Assembly (NCBI GenBank): GCA_032054765.1
Contig: DAMBSC010000006.1
Coordinates: 124,001-188,000 of the forward strand
Reading direction: 5' to 3'
Length of the DNA: 64,000 nt
Source: DFXE01 sp032054765
GTDB taxonomy: Bacteria > Bacteroidota > Bacteroidia > Bacteroidales > Tannerellaceae
Part shown: positions 44,045 through 53,144 of the stretch, one piece after another
Numbering within the stretch: the stretch's first letter is position 1
How the letters are laid out: every line of letters begins with the position of its first letter
Program-made: the position numbers and the translations under genes
The notes under the pieces: model-generated
What the model was told of the DNA's origin: nothing
Databases searched by the model: none
What the model saw: the letters and a program-made list of their open reading frames with translations, nothing else

Positions 44045-44848
44045 TTAAATATTTATTGATAAGCCTACTCCGACTTCATGTATTGGGATTTGTTTATGTA
44101 TTTCTGCTTTAGCGACAAAAGAGACGCAGTGGCCTGGGTATAAGTTGGTTATATTATTTTTTTTGAAATAATCGATGGTCTGATTTAATTTGTCCGAAGC
44201 AGAAAGTAAATGAAAACCACCAAGTACTCCGATTATCTTATTTTCCCGGCATACTTGTTTGGCATATTCAATTATATTGCAGATACCACTATGGGAACAA
44301 CCGGTAATTATAAACAAGCCTTCATCCGACTTATGCACCAGGGCTGAATCATCCATTACATAGTCGGGGTACTCGACACCATTATCTTTAAAAACGCCAA
44401 TCGGTTTTCTTTTTTCGAAGTCGAAGTAAGATGGGATTTCACCGAGAAAAGTTAGTTTGTCATTAACCTCGACAGGTTTCGATGACAATACTAATGTATG
44501 CCTCTTGTCCAGCTCTTCAAAGGAAAAACCACTACCGATAAATTTATCATTTTCATACCTTTTTAAAAAGATATCAGGATGTCCGATAAGTTGGATCGGT
44601 GAGGTGAATGTCTGGTCTGAATACTTCATTCCATAAGTGTGGTCGTTATGTCCATGTGAAAATACGATTGTCGATACATCAGAGAGGTCAATCCCTAAAG
44701 AAGCGGCATTTCGTAACCAGGCATCCGAGTAGCCCGTATCGAAAAGGATGTTCATTCCTTCGCTTTCAATAAAGAAAGAAAGGGCAGGTTCACCGATGCA
44801 ATATTGATCGATAAAAGTATTATTGTCTACCAGTACTGTTATTTTCAT
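44045..44848 (-). CDS. MBL-fold metallo-hydrolase
   Basis: The protein has 267 residues. The metal-binding motif is FSHGHNDHTYG, with further ligands in GCSHSGICN and the terminal GHC (NLYPGHCVSF). The opening FFIESEGMNILFDTGYSDAW and the general order match the MBL proteins annotated as 7,8-dihydropterin-6-methyl synthase-like hydrolases; the actual substrate is unknown. It overlaps the upstream small membrane-protein gene by 29 bases, so the two are coupled. Confidence 0.87.
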   Translation of the reverse strand: MKITVLVDNNTFIDQYCIGEPALSFFIESEGMNILFDTGYSDAWLRNAASLGIDLSDVSTIVFSHGHNDHTYGMKYSDQTFTSPIQLIGHPDIFLKRYENDKFIGSGFSFEELDKRHTLVLSSKPVEVNDKLTFLGEIPSYFDFEKRKPIGVFKDNGVEYPDYVMDDSALVHKSDEGLFIITGCSHSGICNIIEYAKQVCRENKIIGVLGGFHLLSASDKLNQTIDYFKKNNITNLYPGHCVSFVAKAEIHKQIPIHEVGVGLSINI

Positions 44849-45029
44849 TTGAACGAGTTAAATAGTGAATTATATAATAACATAATGCTCCCATAATGGG
44901 TAAGAACATGACTAATAGGATGTAGATGTACTTCGCATACTTTGATAAACAGTTTTTAAGTATATGCCGGACAGTCACAATGTCCAATAAAACAACTAAG
45001 GCTACAACTAGTAATTCGAGAGTTCCCAT
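44820..45029 (-). CDS. PLDc_N-type small membrane protein
   Basis: The 69 residues form two membrane helices (LLVVALVVLLDIVTV and YIYILLVMFLPIMGALCYYI) with the W/FLPIxGxxxYY signature of phospholipase D N-terminal-like small proteins. Function is unknown. It is the first gene of a pair with the MBL hydrolase. Confidence 0.7.
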   Translation of the reverse strand: MGTLELLVVALVVLLDIVTVRHILKNCLSKYAKYIYILLVMFLPIMGALCYYIIHYLTRSNENNSTGRQ

Positions 45030-45102
45030 AATATTTACAATTAAAATTAGTAGTAAAAATACTCTGTTAGAAAATGATATCGCAATTTAATAAATATGAT
45101 AA

Positions 45103-45231
45103 TTATTTCTTGCTAATTCTTTTATGGCTTTTTTTAAATCCGTAAGCACAATTCAACCGGTCTAATGCAATATCACTCAGATTCCCCTGGTCATCATTCG
45201 ATGAACCTAATACTAACACTAAATTTTTCAT
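45103..45231 (-). pseudogene. Remnant of a YdcF-like (DUF218) gene
   Basis: A 42-codon frame from ATG 45231 reads MKNLVLVLGSSNDDQGNLSD, then IALDRLNCAYGF, which resembles the N-terminus of DUF218/YdcF proteins, then ends in a Lys-rich tail (KKSHKRISKK). The rest of the roughly 200-residue family is absent. It is short, so chance resemblance cannot be fully excluded. Confidence 0.5.
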
Positions 45232-45317
45232 CCCTTTATCCTGTTACAAAGATACGTATCCTTATTCCAGTTAATCCCTTTTTTGCTTACAAATATATAT
45301 AACTGGTTTGAATTTCT

Positions 45318-45325
45318 TATCTTTG
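45318..45325 (+). promoter_or_regulatory. -7 box TATCTTTG
   Basis: An exact match five bases before ATG 45331. It fixes the regulator start and implies a leaderless or very short-leader mRNA. Confidence 0.6.
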
Positions 45326-45330
45326 TGTAT

Positions 45331-46203
45331 ATGAAAACAGAACGTACAATCTCAAAATTCAATAGCGAGCTTAAACTAAAAGGCTTTAAAGCCTTTCAAA
45401 TCGACGATGACAGAAGCGATACGCGCTCTTACAGCCGCAAGGATTTTTATAAAATTTGCCTGACTACCGGAAGGAGCGTTATCCACTATGCCAACAGGAG
45501 TTTTGACCAGGAGGGGACGATCCTGTTTTTTGGCAATCCGCATATCCCTTATTCATGGGAAACGATCTCGACCACATACGCAGGTTATACCTGTCTGTTT
45601 TCGGAAGACTTCCTGAAGCAATCCGACCGTTCGGAGAGCTTACTGCAATCGCCGTTCTTTAAGATCGACGGAACACCTATTTTAAAAATATCAGAAGAAC
45701 AACGGCTGTTCCTCAATACCCTTTTCCGGAAGATGATAGAGGAACAGGAAAACGACTATACCTTTAAAGATGAACTTATCCGAAACTATATCAGCCTGAT
45801 CATTCACGAGGCATTAAAGCTGCAACCGTCTGAACATTATCATCAATCCAGGAAAGCAACAGCGCGGATCACCTCCGTATTTCTTGAACTGTTGGAACGG
45901 CAATTCCCGATCGAAACATTCGATCACCCGCTGCAACTGCGGACTGCACAGGATTATGCCACTTACCTGAATGTCCACACCAACTACCTGAACCGTGCGG
46001 TAAAAGAGATCACCGACAAATCGACCACAGCACACATTACCGAACGGATCATCGCAGAAGCAAAGGCTTTACTGCAACATACAGACTGGAATATCGCTGA
46101 AGTAGCCTATGCCCTCGGCTTCGAATATCCGACTTACTTCAACAACTTCTTCAAAAAACATACCGGCACCAATCCGAAGTCACTGCGGGAAGCGATGGTT
46201 TGA
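45331..46203 (+). CDS. AraC-family transcriptional regulator
   Basis: The protein has 290 residues from ATG 45331. A cupin-like N-terminal half (about 20-160) is followed by the two-helix-turn-helix AraC DNA-binding domain (about 190-290; TAHITERIIAEAKALLQHTD, then WNIAEVAYALGFEYPTYFNN, then FFKKHTGTNPKSLRE). It is upstream of and co-oriented with an acetyltransferase, a flavodoxin-aldo/keto reductase and a hydrolase gene. Such regulators commonly control this type of redox cluster, so it probably activates them. Confidence 0.92.
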   Translation: MKTERTISKFNSELKLKGFKAFQIDDDRSDTRSYSRKDFYKICLTTGRSVIHYANRSFDQEGTILFFGNPHIPYSWETISTTYAGYTCLFSEDFLKQSDRSESLLQSPFFKIDGTPILKISEEQRLFLNTLFRKMIEEQENDYTFKDELIRNYISLIIHEALKLQPSEHYHQSRKATARITSVFLELLERQFPIETFDHPLQLRTAQDYATYLNVHTNYLNRAVKEITDKSTTAHITERIIAEAKALLQHTDWNIAEVAYALGFEYPTYFNNFFKKHTGTNPKSLREAMV

Positions 46204-46279
46204 AATTCTTAATTATCGGTTTGAATTTTATTAACCGGCCGGGTTAAGTAATTCCGATCTTTGTATAAAAAAAACAAAG

Positions 46280-46855
46280 ATGGATAAAACGGATATTTTT
46301 GAAAGGCTAAGAAACGGCGAAACCATCCCGCCCGACGACCCGCAAGCCTATAAAATGCGGGAGGCTTCATACGCCACGAAAAAACTGCTGGAGCAGATGA
46401 ACAGCTCTTCCGATCCTGCCGAGATCAGAGATTTGTTAGGTCAGATTACAGATAGCGCCATTGACGAAAGCGTTGGTATATTCACGCCTTTGTATATCAA
46501 TTATGGGAAGCATACAAAAATCGGTAAGAACGTATTTATCAACTTCAACTGCACTTTCCTTGATCTGGGAGGTATCACCATTGAAGACGGTGTGTTGATT
46601 GCACCGAATGTTAGCATATTGTCCGAAGGGCATCCTCTTTCGCCCGAAAACAGACATTCGCTCGTCCCAAAACATATTCACATCAAAAAGAATGCCTGGA
46701 TAGGTGCAGGAGCTACCATATTGCAAGGCGTGACGATTGGAGAAAATGCTGTTGTAGCCGCAGGAGCAGTCGTATCAAAGGATGTTCCCGACAATACCGT
46801 TGCAGGCGGCATTCCGGCAAAAGTAATTCAGGAAATCAAAGACGGACAGTTATGA
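46280..46855 (+). CDS. Sugar O-acetyltransferase (maltose/galactoside acetyltransferase family)
   Basis: The protein has 191 residues. A helical maltose-acetyltransferase N-terminal domain (about 1-55) precedes left-handed beta-helix hexapeptide repeats (IGKNVFINFNCTFLDLGGIT, IGAGATILQGVTIGENAVVA), with the catalytic His probably in SEGHPLSPENRH. It transfers acetyl from acetyl-CoA to a sugar or similar hydroxyl. A near-consensus -7 box GATCTTTG lies at 46256-46263. Its stop overlaps the next gene start by four bases, so the two are coupled. Confidence 0.9.
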   Translation: MDKTDIFERLRNGETIPPDDPQAYKMREASYATKKLLEQMNSSSDPAEIRDLLGQITDSAIDESVGIFTPLYINYGKHTKIGKNVFINFNCTFLDLGGITIEDGVLIAPNVSILSEGHPLSPENRHSLVPKHIHIKKNAWIGAGATILQGVTIGENAVVAAGAVVSKDVPDNTVAGGIPAKVIQEIKDGQL

Positions 46856-48315
46856 AAAACGTGCTTACCATATTTATATTATCAGTGTTTTACCTGACAA
46901 TGTGTGCCTGTAGCCCAACCGATACCACTCCAGAGGAAACAGAAACCCCCGATCCGGCACCCGATCCCATTCCTGATCCTAAACCCGGTAACGGCCGCAG
47001 TTTGATCGTGTATTTTTCCTGCACCAATACAACTAAAGGCATTGCAGAACAGATTGTGGATATTACAGGAGGAAACACTCATCAAATAGTGCCCGAAGTG
47101 CCCTATACGACAGACGATTTGAATTACAATAACGCTTCGTCGCGAGCCAACCTCGAGCAAAACGACGCCTCTGCACGTCCTGCCATAAACGGAAAGATTG
47201 AGAACCTTTCAGATTATGACACGATCTTTCTCGGATATCCTATCTGGTGGGGAAAAGCGCCGAAAATCATTTTTGCTTTTCTTGAAAGCCATGATTTTTC
47301 GGAAAAGACCATCATTCCATTCTGCACGTCAGGATCGAGCGGAATAGGGTCGAGCGATACTGATCTGCATGCTTCCGCACCTAAAGCGGAATGGCGGTCA
47401 GGCAGACGGTTTAGTTCAACTTCCACAAAAGAAGAAATTGAAAATTGGATTAAAAGTATGAACTTAAATTTATCAAATAACGGCTTATTCGATCTCACAA
47501 ACGCTGAGAATGGCAAAGCACCTACTATCAGGTTGAGTAGCGGATACGATATGCCGATAGTCGGGTTGGGAACCTACAGCCTGACAGGCGATGTATGTGT
47601 CAATTCAGTTGTGTCTGCCCTTCAAAACGGTTTTCGCAAATTCGACACCGCATATATGTATCACAACGAAGAAAGTGTTGGCGAAGGAATACGGAAATCG
47701 GGAGTGCCACGCGAGGAAATATTCGTATGCACCAAATTGTATCCCAACCAGTTTGCCGATGCCGAAAACGCTATCGAACTGGCACTGGATAAGCTGAATA
47801 TAGGATACATCGACCTGATGCTTCTGCATCATCCCGGAACAGGCGACGTATCAGCCTACAAGGCTATGGAAAGGGCGGTTGCAGCAGGGAAAATCCGCTC
47901 TATCGGGTTGTCCAACTATTACATCAAGGAGATGAGTGCGTTCCTGCCGCAAGTAAGCATTAAGCCGGTTCTCGTACAAAATGAAATACATCCCTATTAT
48001 CAGGATACCGAAGTTATCAACTACATGCACGAACAGGGAATTGTAGTCGAAGCATGGTATCCGCTCGGGGGAAGAGGACATACGGCAGCCTTGTTCAACG
48101 ACACTGTGATCGCCGGAATAGCAAAAGCCCACGGTAAATCATCAGCCCAGGTAATTTTAAGATGGGATTTGCAAAAGGGAGTAGTTGTCATTCCCGGCTC
48201 AAGCAATCCCGACCATCAGAAAGAGAACATCTCAATATTCGACTTTGAACTGACTGACGAAGAAATGAATCAGATCAACGCCCTTAACAGGGATGAAAAA
48301 CATGATTGGTATTAA
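46852..48315 (+). CDS. Lipoprotein fusion of flavodoxin and aldo/keto reductase
   Basis: The protein has 487 residues. The N-terminus is a lipoprotein signal (MKNVLTIFILSVFYLTM, then CAC) with a Pro/Asp-rich spacer (PDPAPDPIPDPKP). A flavodoxin domain follows (about 48-200: LIVYFSCTNTTKGIAEQI as FMN phosphate loop, IFLGYPIWWG). An aldo/keto reductase barrel follows (about 225-487) with Asp/Tyr/Lys/His tetrad segments FDTAYMYHNE, VCTKLYP and LLHHPG, and cofactor motif VIPGSSNPDHQKENI. Separate flavodoxin and AKR genes often sit side by side in Bacteroidetes; here they form one exported protein. Which electron donor would serve it outside the cytoplasm is unclear. Confidence 0.88.
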   Translation: MKNVLTIFILSVFYLTMCACSPTDTTPEETETPDPAPDPIPDPKPGNGRSLIVYFSCTNTTKGIAEQIVDITGGNTHQIVPEVPYTTDDLNYNNASSRANLEQNDASARPAINGKIENLSDYDTIFLGYPIWWGKAPKIIFAFLESHDFSEKTIIPFCTSGSSGIGSSDTDLHASAPKAEWRSGRRFSSTSTKEEIENWIKSMNLNLSNNGLFDLTNAENGKAPTIRLSSGYDMPIVGLGTYSLTGDVCVNSVVSALQNGFRKFDTAYMYHNEESVGEGIRKSGVPREEIFVCTKLYPNQFADAENAIELALDKLNIGYIDLMLLHHPGTGDVSAYKAMERAVAAGKIRSIGLSNYYIKEMSAFLPQVSIKPVLVQNEIHPYYQDTEVINYMHEQGIVVEAWYPLGGRGHTAALFNDTVIAGIAKAHGKSSAQVILRWDLQKGVVVIPGSSNPDHQKENISIFDFELTDEEMNQINALNRDEKHDWY

Positions 48316-48350
48316 ATATATGCCTTTACATCACCAAATAATTACAGCAA

Positions 48351-49418
48351 ATGAAGAAAATAACATTAATTGCGCTCCTTGCGATTGCAGCAACCGTGAC
48401 AGGAGCAACAAACAGATCGACCAGTAATAATCAAGTAAAAAATAACAAGATGGAGAAATTAGAATTAACAAAAGAATGGGATAAAGTATTCCCGGAAAGC
48501 GATAAGGTAAATCACAGCAAAGTAACCTTCCGCAACCGCTACGGCATCACCCTTGCAGCCGATATGTATATACCCCGGAATGCCAGTGGAAAGTTACCGG
48601 CTATCGCTGTAAGCGGACCTTTCGGCGCCGTGAAAGAACAATCATCCGGACTTTATGCGCAGACAATGGCAGAACGTGGTTTCCTAACCATTGCTTTCGA
48701 CCCCTCGTACACGGGTGAAAGCGGAGGCGAACCCCGTTATGTGACCTCGCCCGACATCAATACGGAAGATTTCAGCGCTGCCGTCGATTTCCTTTCTACC
48801 CGCGACGACGTTGACCCCGACCGTATAGGAATTATCGGCATCTGCGGCTGGGGAGGTCTTGCCATGAATGCAGCCGCCATGGATACCCGTATCAAGGCAA
48901 CCGTCACATCGACCATGTACGATATGAGCCGTGTGAATGCCAATGGTTATTTCGACTCCATGGATGCGGATGCCCGCTACGAACTTCGCCGGAAGCTGAA
49001 TGCACAACGCACAGCCGATGCAAAGAACGGCACGTATGCTCTCGGCGGCGGCGTTGTAGACCCACTACCGGATGACGCACCTTGGTTTGTAAAAGACTAT
49101 CACAGCTATTATAAAACAAACCGCGGCTACCACAAACGTTCGCTCAACTCGAACAATGGCTGGAACATTACCTCGTCTCTTTCTTTCATCAATATGCCCC
49201 AACTATCATACAGCGACGAAATCCGCAATGCCGTACTGGTAATACACGGCGAGAAAGCCCATTCGAAGTATTTCAGCGAAGACGCTTTCAAAAAACTGAA
49301 AGGAGACAACAAAGAACTAATGATCATCCCCGGTGCAGTCCATGTAGACCTATACGACCGCATGGACATAATCCCTTTCGACAAAATCGAAAACTTCTTC
49401 CTGCAATATCTCAAATAA
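48351..49418 (+). CDS. Exported alpha/beta hydrolase (dienelactone hydrolase-like)
   Basis: The protein has 355 residues with a signal peptide (MKKITLIALLAIAATVTGA). An alpha/beta-hydrolase core has VSGPFGAVKEQSSGLYAQ near the oxyanion loop, GESGGEPR, the nucleophile elbow GICGWGGLAMNAAA (Cys in place of Ser, as in dienelactone-hydrolase-type enzymes), and a late catalytic His in IPGAVHVDLYD. It follows the flavodoxin-AKR gene by 35 bases and is probably the last gene of the AraC-linked operon. The substrate is unknown. Confidence 0.86.
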   Translation: MKKITLIALLAIAATVTGATNRSTSNNQVKNNKMEKLELTKEWDKVFPESDKVNHSKVTFRNRYGITLAADMYIPRNASGKLPAIAVSGPFGAVKEQSSGLYAQTMAERGFLTIAFDPSYTGESGGEPRYVTSPDINTEDFSAAVDFLSTRDDVDPDRIGIIGICGWGGLAMNAAAMDTRIKATVTSTMYDMSRVNANGYFDSMDADARYELRRKLNAQRTADAKNGTYALGGGVVDPLPDDAPWFVKDYHSYYKTNRGYHKRSLNSNNGWNITSSLSFINMPQLSYSDEIRNAVLVIHGEKAHSKYFSEDAFKKLKGDNKELMIIPGAVHVDLYDRMDIIPFDKIENFFLQYLK

Positions 49419-49427
49419 AAAGAGGAT

Positions 49428-49467
49428 ATATCAATTACAGTCAGTTAAAACTGACTGTAATTGATAT
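49428..49467. repeat. P1 palindrome extended to 19-bp perfect arms
   Basis: P1 occupies 49438-49457 in AA orientation, but pairing extends outward to 49428-49467: the left arm begins ATATCAATTA and the right arm ends TAATTGATAT, all 19 pairs perfect with a 2-nt centre. It lies between two convergent genes (stop codons at 49418 and 49475) and could terminate both. Confidence 0.85.
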
Positions 49468-49474
49468 TCATATT

Positions 49475-49711
49475 TTATCTTCTCAAATAATGTTTCAGCG
49501 CTTTCCAGTTGTAAACAATATGGAATATGCCGAAGACAAAAAATAAAAATCCCAGAAAGGAATGTATTCCGCCCCAGATAGAACCCACCTCCTGATGGTC
49601 GCTCGTGGCATGGATCATCTTTCCCGAAACCGGTAAAAGGATAAATAGAATAAACAATGCAGCCGAAACGACAGCGCGTTTGTTGAATGACTTTTTATTA
49701 CTTGATTTCAT
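49475..49711 (-). CDS. DUF4405-type small membrane protein
   Basis: The protein has 78 residues from ATG 49711 (MKSSNKKSF); an upstream in-frame ATG at 49738 would add nine. Two membrane helices (VVSAALFILFILLPVSG and LGFLFFVFGIFHIVYNW) carry His residues in HATSDH, GGIHSF and GIFHIVYNW, the pattern of DUF4405 proteins, which may bind haem. The short length is normal for the family. Function unknown. Confidence 0.72.
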   Translation of the reverse strand: MKSSNKKSFNKRAVVSAALFILFILLPVSGKMIHATSDHQEVGSIWGGIHSFLGFLFFVFGIFHIVYNWKALKHYLRR

Positions 49712-49819
49712 ATCCGTTACTAAATTAATTTTACACATGATAACATGACTATTATTACATCTGCAAAATTACAGCCGTATCACTTACCGGTAAATAGATA
49801 ATGCGGGGAGTAGGTTGGA

Positions 49820-50695
49820 CTATTCGTGGAATTTACGCCGGAATGCACCGGGCGATACTCCAACGACTTTAGTAAACAGGCGCGAAAAGTAAGTGTGATC
49901 TTCATACCCCAGCGAAAAGGCGATCTCTTTTACATCAATATCAGTATAGTAAAGCAGGCGTTTGGCCTCGAGTACAACTTGCTGCTGTATCCAATAGCTT
50001 ACCGGAAAACCGGTAATACTTTTTACCGAGTCGTTGAGGTGCGAAAGCGAGTAGTTCAGATTTTGGGCATATTGGATTGGACTTTTTATCGTTTTGTATT
50101 TTTCGTCGAGCAACGCTTTAAACTGGTGCGCTATCTGAGCCGCCCGCGATTTGTGGCGTTGTTCAATCTCCTCCGAACCGGCATACAACTCTGCGATGGT
50201 TCCGATAAAAACATTTGCCAGACTTAAAGTGATCTTATGGCTGAATGCAGTCGGTTCGGCTTCCATAGAAGATTGCAACAGATGCACTGCCTGAAGCAAC
50301 CTCTCCCGAACGGATACATCCAAACCAATAGGTTGTTGGGTAAAAAACTGTTTTTCAAAGATGTTTCTATACTCCTTTTCTACCAGTACAGGATCGATAA
50401 TCATATACCAGCCTTTCGTTTTCATCAGCGATTTGGCATAATGTGCCTGTCCGGGACGTACATAAAACACGGAATACCCTGTTGTACCCAGCCGTATCTC
50501 TTCAAAATCAACGATAAAAACACCATCGACACTTTCCAGAAACATAAACATATAATATTCATCCCTGTGAATAGCATGCCTGAATGATCCAGCCGCACCC
50601 TCGTCGAACTCACTCCGCACATCAAAATAATTTAATTTAATGCCGGACGAGACTTGAGGATCTATCCGCCGAATAGGAATATCTTGCTGTTTCAT
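49820..50695 (-). CDS. AraC-family transcriptional regulator
   Basis: The protein has 291 residues from ATG 50695 (MKQQDIPIRR); an ATG at 50704 is also in frame. The N-terminal cupin sensor (FRHAIHRDEYYMFMFLESVD, FYVRPGQAHYAK) precedes an AraC DNA-binding domain (LLYYTDIDVKEIAFSLGYED, then HTYFSRLFTKVVGVSPGAFR). It is divergent from the PQQ sugar dehydrogenase gene at 50904, the most likely target. Confidence 0.92.
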   Translation of the reverse strand: MKQQDIPIRRIDPQVSSGIKLNYFDVRSEFDEGAAGSFRHAIHRDEYYMFMFLESVDGVFIVDFEEIRLGTTGYSVFYVRPGQAHYAKSLMKTKGWYMIIDPVLVEKEYRNIFEKQFFTQQPIGLDVSVRERLLQAVHLLQSSMEAEPTAFSHKITLSLANVFIGTIAELYAGSEEIEQRHKSRAAQIAHQFKALLDEKYKTIKSPIQYAQNLNYSLSHLNDSVKSITGFPVSYWIQQQVVLEAKRLLYYTDIDVKEIAFSLGYEDHTYFSRLFTKVVGVSPGAFRRKFHE

Positions 50696-50903
50696 CGCAT
50701 ACAAAGGTATTCATTAAATAATTACACAGTAGATATAAAATAAATGATTATCCGCATAATTCCCTTAAATGATATTTTTTACAATAAGTATGATATCAGC
50801 AAGAGAACTATGTACCCATCCTTCTTAAACAAGTCTATTGTAAAAATTGTTACACTGGAATAAAATGAGTAAACCGGTAATATATACATTAAAAATATCA
50901 ATT

Positions 50904-52130
50904 ATGAAGTACATTAGATTATTATCAGCGGGAGCATTATCCTTACTTTTTATGACTGCTTCGGCATGTAGCGACAACGACGATTCCAAGGAACAGGGAA
51001 CACTTCCACCAGTGGAAACCGAGAATCCCAACACCAGTTACAAACCGGCTTTCGAAGGGCAGACACGAATTGCAGGTGTTAAAACAACAACTCCTTATGA
51101 AGTGACTATACTTTCTGAAGACTTGTCCGAACCTTGGGCTGTAACCACTCTTCCCGACGGAAGGTTGGCAATAACCGAAAAAGCCGGAGCATTACGCATC
51201 GCTACCACTACCGGCCAGCTTAGTGACCGTATTACAGGATTCCCCGAAGTAGACGACCGTAACCAGGGTGGACTGCTCGATGTAGCCCCCGCACCCGATT
51301 TTGAAACAAGCCGGATGCTCTATTTTGCGTTTGCCGAAAAAACACCGCAGGGCTCACTTACCGCCATAGGAAAAGGGACGCTTTCGGCCGACGAGACTCA
51401 AATCCAGAATTTCCAGGTTATTTACAGAGCCTTACCTTACTACGATAACAGTATGCACTTTGGTGGTCGTATTGCTTTCGATAACAACGGGAATCTTTTC
51501 ATATCGACCGGCGAACGTTCCGATCTCGAAACCCGTCCAAAAGCTCAGTTGCTCGATAACGGATACGGCAAAATTATCCACATTACACCCACCGGGCAAC
51601 CCGTAGCCGGCAACCCGTTTATCACTACCGAAGGCGCGCTGCCCGAAATCTATTCTTACGGACATAGAAATCCGCAAGGGTTGGCCATCCACCCTGTTAC
51701 ACGTGAACTATGGTCGTCGGAAATGGGGCCTCGCGGAGGTGACGAGATCAACCTGATAAAACCCGGAAAGAATTACGGATGGTCTACCATAACCTACGGG
51801 ATCGAGTATAGCGGAGATACAATAGGCGAAGGAATCACACAAAAAGAAGGAATGGAACAGCCCGTATATTACTGGGACCCGGTTCTTTCACCAAGCGGTA
51901 TAACCTTCTACAGTTCCGATCTTATTCCCGAATGGCAGAACAACCTCTTCATAGGAGGATTGAGCAGTAAGCACATTGCCCGTATCGTACTAAAAGACAA
52001 CAAGGTAGTTGGCGAAGAACGACTGCTTGCAAATGAAAACCAGCGCTTTCGTGATGTCGCCGAAGGCAGAGACGGAGCGCTTTATGCCGTAACCGATGAA
52101 GGAAGATTGTACAGGATCGCTAAAAAATGA
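50904..52130 (+). CDS. PQQ-dependent sugar dehydrogenase, lipoprotein
   Basis: The protein has 408 residues from ATG 50904; the frame is open upstream to 50847, but this ATG starts the lipoprotein signal (MKYIRLLSAGALSLLFMTAS, Cys in ASAC). The six-bladed soluble glucose/aldose dehydrogenase fold shows LSEPWAVTTLPDGRLAITEK, NQGGLLDVAPAPDF, MHFGGRIAFDNNGNLFISTG, and YGHRNPQGLAIHP with GPRGGDEINLIKPGKNYGW, residues that hold PQQ and Ca2+. It oxidises sugars outside the cytoplasm and needs PQQ, whose synthesis genes are not here and which may come from neighbours. Confidence 0.93.
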   Translation: MKYIRLLSAGALSLLFMTASACSDNDDSKEQGTLPPVETENPNTSYKPAFEGQTRIAGVKTTTPYEVTILSEDLSEPWAVTTLPDGRLAITEKAGALRIATTTGQLSDRITGFPEVDDRNQGGLLDVAPAPDFETSRMLYFAFAEKTPQGSLTAIGKGTLSADETQIQNFQVIYRALPYYDNSMHFGGRIAFDNNGNLFISTGERSDLETRPKAQLLDNGYGKIIHITPTGQPVAGNPFITTEGALPEIYSYGHRNPQGLAIHPVTRELWSSEMGPRGGDEINLIKPGKNYGWSTITYGIEYSGDTIGEGITQKEGMEQPVYYWDPVLSPSGITFYSSDLIPEWQNNLFIGGLSSKHIARIVLKDNKVVGEERLLANENQRFRDVAEGRDGALYAVTDEGRLYRIAKK

Positions 52131-52145
52131 TCGATATAAATTCAT

Positions 52146-52153
52146 TACATTTG
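52146..52153 (+). promoter_or_regulatory. -7 box TACATTTG
   Basis: A consensus match 37 bases before ATG 52191. Confidence 0.5.
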
Positions 52154-52190
52154 CGTTTCATGCTTAATTAAAATCTAATTTGAAACGAGA

Positions 52191-52946
52191 ATGCAGATGA
52201 ATCCTGATTTTGTAAACCTGACAGCAGAAAACCTACCCGATGAGCATCTATGCTGCATTATTCGTAGTAAGAAAGCTCATCCGGGTGTCGAGGCAAAGCG
52301 GCAATGGCTTTCAGACCGCCTCGGTGAAGGCCATGTCTTTAGAAAGCTGAATGCAAAAGCTACCGTTTTCATTGAATATGCTCCGCTCGAAACAGCGTGG
52401 GTTCCAATAACCGGCGACAACTATTACTATATCTATTGCCTGTGGGTTCTGGGTGATTTCAAAGGAAAAGGATATGGAAAATCGCTGATGGAGTATTGTC
52501 TGGCCGAAGCCAAAGAAAAAGGCAAATCCGGCGTATGTATGCTCGGGGCAAAAAAACAAAAAGCCTGGCTTACCGACCAGGCATTCGCTAAAAGGTTCGG
52601 CTTTGAAGTGGTCGATACCACCGATAACGGCTATGAACTGCTTGCCCTCTCTTTCGACGGCACAACACCAACATTCGCACAGAACGTCAAAAACCAAAGC
52701 ATTAAAAACAAAGAACTAACCATTTATTATGACATGCAATGCCCCTACATCCATCAAAACATCGGAATGATAAAACAGTATTGCGAAACCAACAACATCC
52801 CCCTATCCCTCATCCAAATAGACACCCTGCAAAAAGCAAAAGAACTACCCTGTGTTTTCAATAACTGGGGCGTATTCTATAAAGGAAATTTCGAGACAGT
52901 GAATCTATTAGATGTCACCTACCTACAGAGAATTCTCAAGAAATAA
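52191..52946 (+). CDS. GNAT N-acetyltransferase with YoaP-like C-terminal domain
   Basis: The protein has 251 residues. The GNAT core (about 30-160) has VLGDFKGKGYGKSLMEYCLA, which forms the acetyl-CoA pyrophosphate loop (GKGYGKS). A YoaP-like domain follows (about 178-250), with MQCPYIHQN and ELPCVFNNWGVFYKGNF. The acceptor substrate is unknown. It is monocistronic and followed by two P1 copies. Confidence 0.87.
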   Translation: MQMNPDFVNLTAENLPDEHLCCIIRSKKAHPGVEAKRQWLSDRLGEGHVFRKLNAKATVFIEYAPLETAWVPITGDNYYYIYCLWVLGDFKGKGYGKSLMEYCLAEAKEKGKSGVCMLGAKKQKAWLTDQAFAKRFGFEVVDTTDNGYELLALSFDGTTPTFAQNVKNQSIKNKELTIYYDMQCPYIHQNIGMIKQYCETNNIPLSLIQIDTLQKAKELPCVFNNWGVFYKGNFETVNLLDVTYLQRILKK

Positions 52947-52954
52947 ATATCCTT

Positions 52955-53083
52955 CAGTCAGTTAAAACTGGCTATAATAGATAAAGAAGAGTGGATAACC
53001 ACAAATATTTCTCCTTTTATAATAGAATAGTTTCCCCATATTCTATCACTTGCAGTCAGTTAAAACTGACTGCAAGTGATAGA
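52955..53083. repeat. Two P1 palindromes flanking a shared 37-bp module
   Basis: A degenerate P1 (52955-52974) starts nine bases after the previous stop codon. The segment 52976-53012 (AATAGATAAAGAAGAG, then TGGATAACCACAAATATTTC) recurs with one mismatch at 55961-55997 directly after another P1. The second P1 (53053-53072) is part of a 42-base perfect palindrome, 53042-53083, with 20-bp arms (TCTATCACTTGCAGTCAGTT) and an AA centre. Confidence 0.85.
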
Positions 53084-53106
53084 CCAACTCTTTACTCAGC
53101 ATTTTT

Positions 53107-53144
53107 ACAATAACCATCACCCCCTGTAAAAAAGATGCCATACT
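53107..53144. repeat. Direct repeat, left of rhuM
   Basis: ACAATAACCATCACCCCC followed by a GTAAAAAAGATGCCATACT-like stretch. The same 38 bases, with only about three differences, stand at 54272-54309 on the other side of rhuM. Confidence 0.8.
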
